DNA from: Strigamia acuminata
Lineage: Eukaryota > Arthropoda > Chilopoda > Geophilomorpha > Linotaeniidae
DNA: 64,000 nucleotides
NCBI GenBank assembly: GCA_949358305.1
Contig: OX442324.1
Coordinates: 1,229,501 to 1,293,500 of the forward strand
Direction: 5' to 3'
Shown in pieces: positions 1-11,171 of the stretch. A program made the translations under genes and the position numbers. Under the pieces are notes generated by a model. That model saw only the letters and a program-made list of their open reading frames with translations. It did not search any database and was not told the origin of the DNA. Position 1 is the first letter of the stretch, and each line of letters starts with the position of its first letter.

Positions 1-404
1 GCAGCTCAAACATCGTTCCTGGCGCGCTAAGACAGAAACACGCACCGTAAACAAGTCGTTATACGCGATCACTATGGAAACTGATTCCCAACAGCAGTCA
101 CATTGCACATAACTTAGCTGAATAATGGAGATAATTTTCCTGCAGGAATCTTGCAGGGAATTATTTCTACTTTTCAGCTAAATTATGTGCAATGTGACCG
201 CTGCAGGACACCTGCAAGAGTCCTGCAGCAGTCACATTGCACATAACTTAGCTGAATAATGGAAATAATTTTCCTGCAGGAATCTTGCAAGAATTCTTGC
301 ATTCTTTATCTTGCAGGTTCAATCCTACATAAAACCCCTGCAGGATCAAGTTTGCTAAGCCAATTCCTGCAGGATCCTGCAAACCTTTTTTATAAGGGCC
401 TGCA
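1..404. repeat. Palindrome-rich repeat block interrupting G1 gag
   Basis: The block contains many CTGCAGG/CCTGCAG words. A unit starting cagtcacattgcacataac occurs directly at 95-157 and 229-289, and an inverted diverged copy lies at about 159-203, so 95-203 can fold into a hairpin. The homology to gag on its right stops abruptly near 405, which suggests that an unclassified foldback or MITE-like element inserted into G1. Its far end is outside the window, and positions 1-94 show nothing recognisable. Confidence 0.55.
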
Positions 405-1050
405 TAGAATACATGTGCGCGTACAGCTGCGCAAAATAAAGATTAATATATTCAAGATCAGCTTTATCTGGATCGAAACAAGGTGGTTTTCCTGGTTTAA
501 AACAGTTTTTATCTTTACTTGGTTTTTGCGCCCTTACTGACGGCAGTGACAACTTAGCCTTTGTATTCGACCTGTCCCTCGGAAATCCCATTTTGGAATA
601 CAACATCGAACTCATCAAATCTCGATTTGCCCGAGTGGAGTAATCCACTAGAACAGATTCTCTCGATGGAGCCTGGGTGTAGGTCGTCGCCATCGCCAGC
701 ATTGGTGGCACCGTTGTTGTATAAACAGTTGGCACAGCTGTTGCGGACGTTCTCGTCTGCTGGCCTCGATGATCAGTCTCCTGATGTTGGTGCAGACGTG
801 CTATGGGAAGTCCTAATTCATATGGCGTCGAGTTGCCTGTTACTCTTATGGATCCATGCGAGGATCCACCGTCCAAGGACCGTGCAGTCCCTGTTCGTAG
901 AGAGCGAGGGCCTTGTTGAAACATTTCGCGAATCTCATTTACTAGACCTCGTGTTTGAGCATAGTATTGGTTACGCAAGTCGGACATCAACAAACTTTCC
1001 GATTGTAATGCTACGGGGTCTACTAATGCTCTAGGCCACGTTGGACAGAA
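405..1050 (-). pseudogene. G1 gypsy gag, internal fragment
   Basis: This minus-strand open frame encodes a charged, disordered stretch followed by FDPDKADLEYINLYFAQLYAHM. That end aligns with the gag of G3 (FDPDEATFDTVDLFLGKLYAHM), the beginning of a capsid-like domain. Gag forms the particle shell of LTR retrotransposons. The frame is cut on its right by the C1 LTR at 1056 and on its left by the repeat block near 405. Allowing for the C1 insertion and its 5-bp duplication, it continues in frame with the fragment at 12847-13104. No complete G1 gag or pol is in the window. Clade placement rests on the G3 similarity. Confidence 0.65.
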
Positions 1051-1055
1051 AAAAG
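1051..1055. repeat. Target-site duplication of C1, left copy
   Basis: The sequence aaaag directly precedes the 5' LTR of C1 and recurs at 12847-12851 directly after the 3' LTR. Five bases is typical for copia integrase. Confidence 0.9.
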
Positions 1056-1904
1056 TGTTAGATATAGTGATAATTGTTAGACGTTCAGATCTGATTATTG
1101 AAGTGTATAACATTGTTTAAATACGAGAATTTATAGTCTTTAGTCGAAATGTTGAAAGCGTATTTGTATCTGTAAATGGTATTATATATGATGATCGTTT
1201 ATTGTATTAACTGGCTGAATTTCGGCTTATTTGATGTAAAATGTTATAATGTTGTTACTTGTATGCGGTACGAGGGCGCCACACGCAATGTGTTATCGTT
1301 CTCGTAACGTGTTAGTCTGTGGTGATGATGTCAAAGCAATGACATCATCGTGGTGAGAGATTGTATCTTTATTTATTATCTTTTTCGTTTTGTCATAAGA
1401 TTTGTACTGTGTGTAAATTCAATGACGTCACCAGAATAAAAGTCATTCATTCTGTTTTAGTTTGCAACCGTGTACGTGTGTTTTTTTTCTGCTAAAAACC
1501 TCATTATACATTCATGAAAATAGGCCCAGATTGGATCAACTTCACCTATTTTCTAGGCTGACAGTTTTGGACATCACATTTGAGATTCAACTACATTTGA
1601 ATACAACTTAGATTGTGAAACACAGACATTTGTTTCACATTGGGACAATATGTGACAATATAACATTGTCACATGTGAGTACATTTATTCTATACTTTAT
1701 AATCATTTACGTTGTTTATTCCGAATTACACACGTCGCAAGGAGCGAACGTTACAACGACGTTAACGCCGTCGAATGCGAGCAACGTCGGAAAGCCTAAC
1801 GACTCGCCGCCCGACGTTTGACGATTTTCTGGATAGGACATTCTTTAATCGGGTATATTATAATTTCCACTGCGTTTATGTACATTATTTGCGAGTGTCC
1901 TACA
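1056..1904 (+). repeat. C1 5' LTR
   Basis: The 849-bp repeat starts TG and ends CA. An AATAAA at 1435-1440 is a likely polyadenylation signal. Compared with the 3' copy it lacks 10 bp (around 1558) and shows a handful of substitutions. Confidence 0.92.
1324..1349. promoter_or_regulatory. CRE-like palindrome in the copia LTR
   Basis: Perfect 10-bp arms GATGATGTCA and TGACATCATC flank a 6-base spacer. The same palindrome is kept in the other three C1/C2 LTR copies (about 12252, 27363 and 32752). TGACATCA resembles a CREB/ATF half-site arrangement. A role in LTR transcription is inference. Confidence 0.4.
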
Positions 1905-1922
1905 TGGTAGCAGAGGATGGTT
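1905..1922 (+). other. C1 primer-binding site, tRNA-iMet
   Basis: TGGTAGCAGAGGATGGTT begins directly after the LTR and is complementary to the 3' end (including CCA) of animal initiator tRNA-Met, the primer for minus-strand DNA synthesis. Confidence 0.9.
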
Positions 1923-1970
1923 CTGCTAAAACCCGAAATCGACGGAAATTAGTGACCATTCTGAGAGAAA

Positions 1971-3290
1971 ATGGCGTCGAAAGGAAGCACGGCGTCGGCA
2001 GCAGCAGCAGCGGGAATTGCGCCGCTGGACAAGATGAATTACGAGACGTGGAAAGTAGACGTCCAACTACTGCTACAAGAGCTGAACTTGTGGGGATTCC
2101 ACGACGGAACGATTAAGACACCAGAGGTGGGAGCCTCGGCGACGGATTTGGCAAAATACGAGAAGCGGAAAGCTCGCGCACGTGGAATTTTGTGTAACAG
2201 CGTCGCAACAAGACTGAAACCGTCGCTGTTAAAGCTGGATACATCGAAAGAGGTGTGGGATTACCTCAAAAAGCTTCATGAACCTACGTCAGTCGCGAGA
2301 AATGCAAAGATTCTCGAGGATTTTTACACAATTCGTTGTGGGGACAAAGAAGAAGTCGATACGTTCATCACACGTGTCGAATTGGCGGCGGACGCATTGA
2401 AACTAATAAAGGAAGAGCCGAATGATAAAGTGAAAGCCTACACATTAATAAATAGGATTCGTAAAGACTACGAACACCAAGTGCAGGCTATTTATCAATG
2501 GAGTGACGGAGACTTCACGTTTGATAAAGTTTCAGCGGCATTGCTTGCCGAGAGTGCGCGACGTCGATACACGACAGGAACGAGTTCTCCAACAACAGAA
2601 TCCAGCGCTCTTAGTGTTAGTGCCTCCAACAATCCACCGGGATCGAGGAAACAAGACAACAAAGGAGGTAAGAGCAACTTTTCCAATATTTTATGTTACA
2701 ATTGCCACGAAAAAGGACATATTGCACGGAATTGTCAAATGCCAACCTCAAAGCAACAGGACAACACTCGTGGACGCGGCAAAGGGCGCGGACAGTCCCA
2801 ACGAGGCAGAGGTTTACGTGGAGCCTTTTATGCATCATTTTTGGGGGAAAGTGTGTCCAAATCAATTGGAAACGTGTGTGATGAGGACATATGGTTTGTG
2901 GATTCCGGTGCGTCAGATCACGTATGCGGGAAATTGGAATATTTCCAGACTTTTAAGTCATTACCTCCAACCAAATTACAATTGGGTCAGGGCACAGCTA
3001 GTATTACTGGCTGTGGTGCTGTCAGTATCAGTACAATTGCGAATGGAATCCACAACCATGTGGACTTAATTAATGTTTATTTTGTCGAGGGTTTTAAACG
3101 CAATTTGATTTCAAGTGGGAAAATTGATGAAGCTGAATTCAATCAACACATATACAATGATGTGTTGAGAGTGTACTTACAAAACAACAAAGAATGTTTA
3201 TTGTTAGCGAATAGACAGACAGACGGGTTATATCGTGTCCAAGGCAAGGTTCAGATGAACCAGAATGTGACCAATGCCATTGTTAGTGAT
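1971..3290 (+). pseudogene. C1 gag-pol, 5' part: gag, zinc knuckle, protease
   Basis: The first 440 codons of a copia polyprotein start at an ATG 66 bases past the primer site. The N-terminal part is the copia gag domain (LDKMNYETWKVDVQLLLQ), followed by a CX2CX4HX4C nucleocapsid knuckle and then the aspartic protease motif FVDSGASDH. The protein would make virus-like particles and process itself. The frame is broken at codon 440 by G2, and a short foreign tail brings the open frame to 3305. The remainder resumes in the correct frame at 7994. It is very similar to the N-terminal third of the C2 protein. Confidence 0.9.
3285..3290. repeat. Target-site duplication of G2, left copy
   Basis: agtgat is repeated at 7988-7993. 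The last base is ambiguous because of LTR end microhomology, so the duplication is 5 or 6 bp. Confidence 0.85.
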
Positions 3291-3462
3291 AGTGTGTATG
3301 ACTAAAATGATTCATGGAGATGTACGCTAATGAAAGATGGAGTCCAGTCAGTCAAAAGGTAGAAAGTAGAATGGGTTTATTCAGGTGTAAAACATAGGTG
3401 GCGCTGTATCAAACAGCGTCATACAAAATGAGCTAAAGTAACACAGGGAAGCGAACATGGCA
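3291..3462 (-). repeat. G2 3' LTR
   Basis: The 172-bp repeat reads TGCCATG... on the minus strand. It differs from the 7816-7987 copy at one site (gtagaaagt against gtagaaatt). Confidence 0.9.
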
Positions 3463-3474
3463 TTATCCCCTTAT
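3463..3474 (-). other. G2 polypurine tract
   Basis: On the minus strand aaggggataa directly precedes the 3' LTR, the usual place of the plus-strand DNA primer. Confidence 0.65.
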
Positions 3475-3586
3475 TAATGGAACATTAATTGTAATTGAAT
3501 TGTGAAAATGGTGTAACATTTCGAAATAAAGATTGGTATTAATACAAAAGAAACTTGAGAAAGTTAAACATTAAAAACAACATTTG

Positions 3587-5374
3587 CTATTGAGCGTGAT
3601 TGTCGAAGCCGTAGAATTGCGTTGGGTTGCGGATTCGTTGTGGATGAACGTAAGGCGCAGGAGGAGCAGTGGCAGGCGGAGGAATGAGCAGAGCAACAGC
3701 AGTTGCGGGCGGCGCAGGTGGTGCGACGGGTACGAGCGGTACAAGTTGTGCAACTGGTGGTACAAGTGCTGGAATGTCTGTAGCCGGCGGTGTATTCGTT
3801 TGAGGCAAGATATTCGAAAAATCTTCGAGATTCTCCCCCCTCCCCGGAGGTTTGAGGCGACCCTTGATTCGTGGTCTCAACTGGTCCACGTGGCGGTTCC
3901 AAACGATCGAATTTCCGACATCTACGTCGTATGTCGTTGACGTTTTCTTCACTATCGTGCCCGGAATCCATCTAATTCCGTGCAGGTAATCCTGTGCATA
4001 AACGAGATCATTGACGTCAAATGAGCGAGTTGTTTCGATTTGAGTCGTGTCGGGCAACAAGCGTGGATTCAACAAATGAAGGCGCGTTTGCATCGTACGT
4101 TGCACGAAAGCATCCGCTGGAGTAACTTTAGTTGTTGCGTGTGGTGTCGTGCGATACGACAAGAGAAAGCGATTGACGGCTTCCGGTAGCGACAATTTTA
4201 ATTTTAAAAATTTGTCTACTTGCGCTTTGAATGTCTTAACGAAGCCCTCAACGGCTTCGTTGGTCGCGGGGTGGTACGGCGGAGATTTCGTGTGGCGAAT
4301 TCCGTTGCGCGACAGGAAGTCCGAAAATTCACTTGATGTAAACTGGGGCCCATTATCCGTATGGACGTGGATCGGCAGGCCGTGTTGTGTAAACCAGGAC
4401 TTCATGACATCAATTGTGGCCGTGGCAGTCGTGGAGGTCATCGTGTGTGCCTCGCACCATTTGGTTTTCGCATCAACTGCCAAAAAAAACATTTTTCCAT
4501 GAAAAGGGCCAGCAAAATCGAGATGTATTGTGCCCCAAATTTCGTCCGGAATTGGCCAACGAATATCTGGCGATTTGGGTGGGTCTGGAAGTGCAGTCTG
4601 GCACACATCACAAGAACGAACTAATTGTTCCACGTCGGTGCTTATGCACGGCCACCAAACTGTTGCGCGAGCGAGGGCCTTCGTACGGACGATTCCAAAA
4701 TGGCCCGCGTGCAGTTCCGTCAAAACTGCCTTTCGAAGCGGTGCAGGAATCACGAGTCGATCTGACAAGAACAAAAATGTGTCGTACGTAGAAAAAGCCT
4801 CGCGGTGCTTAAAATATGGCGTCAACTCGGGTGTTTTCGTTTTCCAGTCGTTCTGCAAGCATGTTATTGCGGCTTGCAGTTCTGGATCTGCGAGGTAGGC
4901 TGCTCTCAAGGCATCAGTCGAGACTGGAAACTGTGATAAAGAGAGTGAAAAAATTTCATTAATTTCAAAATCCAAATTTTCGCGATCATCCACTCGAGGT
5001 TGTGGATTTCGGGACAGTCCATCTGCGACAGCATTATCAGAAGCGGGCACATATTCAATTTCGAAGTCGTAGGCTGATAGAAAAACCGCCCACCGATGTA
5101 ATCTGGCAGCGACGATCTGATTGCATCCTTTACGATCACCGAAAATTGAGACTAATGGTTTGTGGTCCGTTCGCAATACAAATTTTCGACCAAAGAGGTG
5201 ATGATGGAACTTTCTTATGCCATATGTTATGGCAAATCCCTCACGCTCGATCTGCGCATAGTTCTTTTGAGCTGGAGACAACAGCGAGCTTGCAAAAGCG
5301 ATCGGGCGATGCACTCCATTTTCGAGGTGTGAAATAAATGCACCCACACCCACTGGCGATGCATCCACGGTCAA
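3587..5374 (-). pseudogene. G2 pol, C-terminal part: RNase H and integrase
   Basis: The frame starts just after an in-frame TAG (5375-5377) and holds about 595 codons. RNase H shows VDASPVGVGAF, the conserved DHKPL and a DGLSR-type end. Integrase shows an HHCC zinc finger (HAGHFGIVRTKALARA ... CDVC) and core catalytic residues in LDFAGPF, HTDNGPQF and NEAVEGF. A proline-rich tail ends about 125 bp short of the LTR. The stop before it is in the same frame as the upstream reverse transcriptase, so this is one broken protein and not a separate gene. Confidence 0.88.
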
Positions 5375-6142
5375 CTACAAAGTTTTGGCAGCGCTGTAGT
5401 GCATTAGTGCAGACTCTACAGTCACTGACTTTTTAACGTTCGTAAATGCGGCTTCCAGCTCTTTTCCCCACGTCCACGGCACATCATCTCTCGTCAAACA
5501 GTACAGGGGTTCCAGCATTGTTGAAAGGTTGGCTATAAAACGACCATAATAATTGATTAGTCCTAAAAACGATTTCAATGATGTTATGTCAGTTGGTTGA
5601 GTTGCTTCACGCAATGGTGCCAATTTCGAATCGATGGGAGTTATGCCGTTCTTGGAAATGTTGAGGCCTAGGAACTGGACGCTTGAGCGCAGGAACTTGC
5701 ATTTCGAGCGGTTGAGAGTCAATCCGTTTTCATCGAAGGTGCCTAGTAACTGGTCGAGATTCTGCAAATGAACTTGATTAGTGGGACCGGTGACTGCGGA
5801 GTCATCGATATATGGCTGTGTGTTGCCAACATCAGCCGTTAATGTATCCATAGTCCTTTGAAAAATCGCCGGAGCGGACGAAATTCCGTAAAAGAGCCGG
5901 TTGACAGTGAACAAGCCTAGGTGTGTGTTTATGGTGCACACAGCCTTGCTTGCAGCATCTAACTCTAGTTGGTTATAGGCCGAGTTCATATCCAAAATGG
6001 AGTATGACTCACCGCCAGCCAACTTTGCAGTAACATCTGCAAATAAAGGAAGTGGATAAGCATTAGGCACTACTGCCTTATTAACTGTTCGGTTGTAACA
6101 CCCGGCTATCTTCAAGGTGCCGTCTGATTTCAAGACGTGCAT
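5375..6142 (-). pseudogene. G2 pol, middle part: reverse transcriptase
   Basis: The frame carries reverse-transcriptase blocks including YPLPLFADV, the first catalytic aspartate in ILDMNSAYNQ, and the polymerase box YIDD encoded at about 5801-5812. It lies in a different frame from 6130-7629, because a base appears to be missing near 6160 at the conserved fingers region. It ends at the TAG at 5375-5377, at the start of RNase H. Confidence 0.88.
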
Positions 6143-7629
6143 AATGGGTGTTGCCCAATTCGAGATGCCACTGGTGTGATTATGCCCAATGCCTGAAGTC
6201 GTCTTAATTCCTCCTCTACTTTGGGTTTCATAGCCAATGGAACAGGATACGCCTTCAAAAAAATTGGTTTTACAGCTGGGTCGATGTCGATTGAAACAGG
6301 AGCGCCTGTATAACGTCCTATTTCCTTTCTGAAAACGTTCGAGTGTTTTTCCAACACAGCTGCGAGTTCATCTGCAGTTTTTGTCTTAAGTTTGTCTGCT
6401 GCTGTTGATGTCGTCGAAATTGCATTTACTTCTGGCTGCATACGAGCGAGTTCGCCAAACGTATCGAGCCACGTACGTCCGAGTAATGGGGCGAGTCCGT
6501 TAGTTGCGACACACAATGGAAGTTTGTATTTCCGTCCTTTGAACTTCACGGGCACGACGCAAACCCCTTCCATGCGGAGAGGACTGCCATCGTACGTTGC
6601 CATCGGACAAGGAAGGGGCTGCAATGAGAATGTTGAAAAATATCGATTATACATTGCGAGAGTTATTATTGATGCTCCTGCACCCGTGTCGATTTCCATA
6701 AGAATGTCGACACCAGCGATACAAACGGGTAATGTCAACGGTTTGACTCGAGTCATTTCGACATTGTTGAGTTGATCTGGTCCGACTGGTCGTATTGAGT
6801 AGTACGTCAGCGGATCCTGCACGTGGAGCGACTGCACGGTTGATTGCTTCGGTACCGAACGACACGCAGGTTTGATGTGACCCATGCGTCCACAACCGTT
6901 GCATTTTGCGTTGCGATACTTGCAGTCGTCGCGTCTGTGCCCAGAGTTGCCACATGACGGGCATTTCGAGCCGGTGTTGCTCGTAGAAGACGTGCCCGGT
7001 GGCTGTGGAGGTGGTTTTGAACCGCTCGTGCGTGATTTGTTACCGTAACGGGAGTTGTTCGACTTTTTATCGGAGTTGGTGATCTGGTGCACCGTCGTCT
7101 TGGAATCAGGGCGAAATTTGGGTACTTCAGTGAATGTGAGTTCCATTGATGTCGCGACCTGATAAATATTGTCAAAAGTCAAATCAGTGAGGTGAACAAT
7201 AGCACGAGTGATCGGCTCGGAAGGCAAACCGCGTGCAAAGCGATCACGTAGAGCTGTAGAAAGAAATTCGCCAAATTCGCAAGATGTAGCCATTGCTTGG
7301 AGTTCCAGAGCGTAGTCGGCGATCGATTCGGTCGCGTTTTGGTAACGTGCGTAGAACTTGTTGCGCTCGGCCAGCATCATCGTCTTGGGACGTGCGTGTT
7401 TTGCCATGAGTGCAGTAATTTCGACAAACGTTAGTTCCTTTGGTTTTTTAGGGCTGGCGAGATCGGATATTCGTTTATAGTTGTCCGGTCCCATCCACGC
7501 GAGAAATAATTTCACGCGTTTATCTTCTGGCACGTCGTTTCCCTCAAAATATAATTCAGTGCGCTCCACATATTGGTTCCAATCGTCCGCCGGATCGTAG
7601 CGTTCGAACGACTGAGTCTGCGCAGCCAT
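6130..7629 (-). pseudogene. G2 gag-protease and start of reverse transcriptase
   Basis: The ATG at 7629 opens about 499 codons. A gag domain (MAAQTQSFERYDPADDWNQY) comes first, then two CX2CX4HX4C knuckles near 6890-6970 (CPSCGNSGHRRDDC and CNGCGRMGHIKPAC), then the protease motif EIDTGAGASI, then the reverse-transcriptase N-terminus. Gag and pol share one frame, with no programmed shift. The last residues of the open frame are out-of-frame read-through after the frameshift near 6160. Confidence 0.88.
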
Positions 7630-7793
7630 CGTGAAGATTGATGACAGAGAAAATAAAAAAAAAAAAACGAGCAGAACGGGTTAAGCCTAACACGCGGTGG
7701 TTTAGGCCCAAAAGTCCGAAAAAGTAAAAAAAAACACAAAAACGACACAAAACTTGCGTGAAATTCTTCCTTGAAGTTATGCGATGAATTTTA

Positions 7794-7811
7794 GTCGCAT
7801 CCTCGTCGCCA
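7794..7811 (-). other. G2 primer-binding site
   Basis: On the minus strand TGGCGACGAGGATGCG starts 4 bases inside the 5' LTR edge. A TGG start is diagnostic for pairing with a tRNA CCA end. The tRNA is possibly Arg; I could not identify it with certainty. Confidence 0.7.
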
Positions 7812-7815
7812 ATTT

Positions 7816-7987
7816 AGTGTGTATGACTAAAATGATTCATGGAGATGTACGCTAATGAAAGATGGAGTCCAGTCAGTCAAAAGGTAGAAATTAGAATGGG
7901 TTTATTCAGGTGTAAAACATAGGTGGCGCTGTATCAAACAGCGTCATACAAAATGAGCTAAAGTAACACAGGGAAGCGAACATGGCA
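7816..7987 (-). repeat. G2 5' LTR
   Basis: This is the second 172-bp copy. It is followed at 7988-7993 by the agtgat duplication and then by resumed C1 coding sequence. Confidence 0.9.
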
Positions 7988-7993
7988 AGTGAT

Positions 7994-10900
7994 TTGAATG
8001 CAGTTTCACAAAATGTTACCCAGGTTTTACTATTGATTGAACAGAAAGTTGTAAAAAATTTAAAGAGTTCACAACATGTAAAACGAATTGAGCAAGTACA
8101 GAGCAAGATTCCAAGTTATACAATTGTTTTAAAACAACCTGCACCCGTTGTGCAAAGTTATGCAGTTTCGATTGACACGTGGCATAAGCGCTTCCCGCAC
8201 ATGCACGTACAGGGGTTGGCCACATTGTTGAAAAGCGAAGAGACAACGGGATTAGATTTCACAGGGAGTGTGAATAATTTTACATGCGACTCATGCCGAA
8301 TAGCAAAGTCTACCCGTGCTAATTACAAAGTTAGAGACGACCGCGAGCGTGGGGAACCACTTGAATTGTTGCATTTAGACGTGTGGGGTCCTTGTCCCAC
8401 TACATCTCTGGGAGGTGCTCGTTACATACTGTGTATAGTCGACGATGCAACGCGATTCTCGTGGGTTTATCCTATGAAAACGAAGGACGAGGCTTTTCCA
8501 ATTTTTAAAACTTTCTTGGCGCGCATTGAGCGCCGTTCAAACAGAAAAGTACATGAAATCAGAACGGATCGGGGTGGAGAGTTTTGTAGCAAAGAATTCG
8601 ATTCTTTTCTCGAGCAGAAGGGCATTGGTGCCCAAAGGACAAACCCGTATTCAGCACAAATGAATGGCGTTGCGGAGCGATTAAACCGCTCAATATTTAA
8701 CAATGTGCGCGCAATAATCGAGAATACCAATCTGCCGTGGATCTTATGGGCAGAATTAGCCGTCAGCTACATTTACCTGAAGAATAGGTATCCTCATTTG
8801 TTTGCGAAAGAACAAATTCCTTACATTAAATTCAGACAAAGGAGCATGGCAGTGAAACACTTGCGTGCCATTGGGTCTTTATGCTTTGTGCATATTCCAC
8901 AACCAAAACGAGATGGGAAGCTTGACTCAAGAGCATGGAAGGGCATACTGGTTGGGTATGCATTCACTACAAGGGGATATAGAGTATGGAATCCCGTAAC
9001 AAATGAAGTAGTCGAGACGAAACATTTGGTTATTGATGAGTCCAGGGACTGGAAGTCCTTTGATGCTGTGGACACAAATGTCCAACAACCAGATTTGGAG
9101 GCAAATGGCTATGATTCAGATGAGAGTGGGTTGTACCAGCAAGAATTCCATGAGACGACACCGCCAGCTACACCACCGGGTTCGCCTCCCGTAATACGTC
9201 AAGTCCCAGCACCTCTCGCGCAGGTTCCACCACAAGTGGGACCAATAGCCCAAGCGCCTATTCCCACACAGCCGGTCCAAGGTGGGGCAAAAGCTAAGAA
9301 ACCTCGAATTGCCACCCGAACCACAGATGCAGATGGGTGGGATAGGGAGCAAGTGACCAGGCAAGGAGGTGTTACAGCTGGGAGAATTGATGTGCTGTTT
9401 TACGCACCAGATGGGACAGGGCCGTTGAAGACAAAGAAAGAAGTCGAGGCTTTCTGCAGGGGGAATAGAATCTTCTTCAATCCTTTAAAATTCGATTTCA
9501 CCCCAGTGAAGGAGTCCATCAATACAATCGAGCAAACGTCCGATGAGGAACCAATGGAAACGGTCCTCACAGCAACGACACCTCCCATCAGCGTGTATTG
9601 TGCTGTCATACAGCCCAAAACATATGAGGAGGCGACTTCCTCGCCTCAGTCGAAAGAATGGAGAGAGGCGATGGAGGAAGAGATTGAGACATTACAGGAA
9701 AGAGAGGTGTACGAGGAGGTGCGCGACCAAAGGCAAAAGTCTTGGGGCACAAGTGGGTTTACAAGCTGAAACCAGATGAGCATGGAAATATCGTTAGATA
9801 TCGTGCAAGAATCGTTGCACAAGGTTTTAGGCAGACACAAGGGGTTGATTACACAGAAGTGTTCTCGCCCGTTGTGAATTTCACATTGATCAGACTATTC
9901 TTCTGTCTGTTGGTGATCTTGCGTGGTTGGGTAGACGTCCATCTGGACGTAAAATGCGCGTACTTGTACGGAAAGTTGGACTGCCCAATCCACATGGAAA
10001 TACCACAAGGATTCAAGACACCGGGGACAGATAGTGTTTGGCTCCTCTACAAAGCATTATACGGATTACACCAATCCGGTAGAATGTGGTATGAGGAGCT
10101 GAATACTAGTCTACTGGATTTAGGTTTCATCAAAGTGATCGGTTGTAATTGCGTTTACACTTTTGATCGCAGTACCGTCCTTTTGATATACGTGGACGAC
10201 ATGATTTTGTTTGCAAAAGATGTGGAAACCCAGAGCGCCCTAATTGATCTGATCAAACGGAAATTCAACATAGTGAATTTGGGGCGTATCACGAAGTTAC
10301 TTGGCGTGAAATTTGATCGTGATAATGGGAAGACGTGCCTCCATCAGAAGCATTTCATTGATAAGTTGGCTGCGAAATTCAACTTGACTCAAAATACAAG
10401 AGTGAGAGTTCCCATTGCAGCCGGGTCAACGTTTAATCACAATGTTAAACAAGTTGATTCCAAATTAGATTTCCCATATCGATCACTTGTCGGGAGTCTG
10501 ATGTTCCTTGCGTCAAGGACAAGGCCGGACATTTTATATTCCACCATATATATGTCCCAATTTAACACAAGCTACACCCAAAAACACGTCAAGGCTCTTG
10601 TACAAATTGCTCAATACGTTGTGAATACAAAGAATTATTGTGTTAATTTATCAAAGTGTGTTAATACGGATTTGCGCATATACACCGATGCTTCCTGGGC
10701 GAGGGACCTCCATCACTGTAAGAGTTTTGGGGGGTTTGCATTGTTTATGGGCAACGCCCTCATTAGTTGGGGTTGTCGGAAACAAAGTTCCGTCGCGTGC
10801 AGTACTATGGAGGCGGAATATTTGGCGTTGGTTCACGCCGTCTAGGAAGGATATTGGCTGTCCAGCATATTCGAAAGTTGTTTGCTTTTTGATTATATCA

Positions 10901-11136
10901 ATATGCCAATAGTGTATTCGGATTCTTTATCATCGATACAATTTGTGGAAAATGATCTTGAAAATTCTAAAACTAAACATATCCGAATACGCTATTGTTT
11001 CTTAAGAGACTGGTTTGAGAAAGAGTATTTCTCAATTGAGAAAATTCCGACAAAATGGAATTTAGCAGATTTGTTCACAAAGTGGCTGCCTCAGGACCGG
11101 TCAAAAGACTTGTGTGCAGATATGTTGGATGTTTGA
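7994..11136 (+). pseudogene. C1 gag-pol, 3' part: integrase, reverse transcriptase, RNase H
   Basis: The frame resumes in phase with 1971-3290. Integrase has the zinc finger (HKRFPHMH ... CDSC) and catalytic motifs DVWGP, RTDRGGEF and NGVAERLN. Near 9720 one C is missing relative to C2, so the frame shifts into the one running 9742-10845. That part holds reverse transcriptase (HKWVYKLK, YVDDM at about 10190) and RNase H (YTDASWARD, MEAEYLALV). At 10843-10845 TAG replaces a CAG present in C2, and the frame then continues to the TGA at 11134-11136. Each lesion alone would abolish the full product. Confidence 0.92.
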
Positions 11137-11160
11137 ATCAAGATATGACATGTAACATTT

Positions 11161-11171
11161 AAGGAGGTGAT
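11161..11171 (+). other. C1 polypurine tract
   Basis: aaggaggtgat directly precedes the 3' LTR and is identical in C2 (32474-32484). Confidence 0.75.

Larger units (their letters stand above)
3291..7987 (-). mobile_element. G2: Ty3/gypsy LTR retrotransposon inside C1
   Basis: This compact 4.7-kb minus-strand element has 172-bp LTRs at 3291-3462 and 7816-7987 that differ by one base as read by eye, so the insertion is recent. It holds one gag-pol frame in the order gag, protease, reverse transcriptase, RNase H, integrase (gypsy order). Two lesions, a frameshift near 6160 and an in-frame TAG at 5375-5377, mean this copy cannot make a full polyprotein. Short LTRs, two zinc knuckles and fused gag-pol resemble mag/K02A2.6-type gypsy elements; that assignment is from memory of the family. 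Confidence 0.92.
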
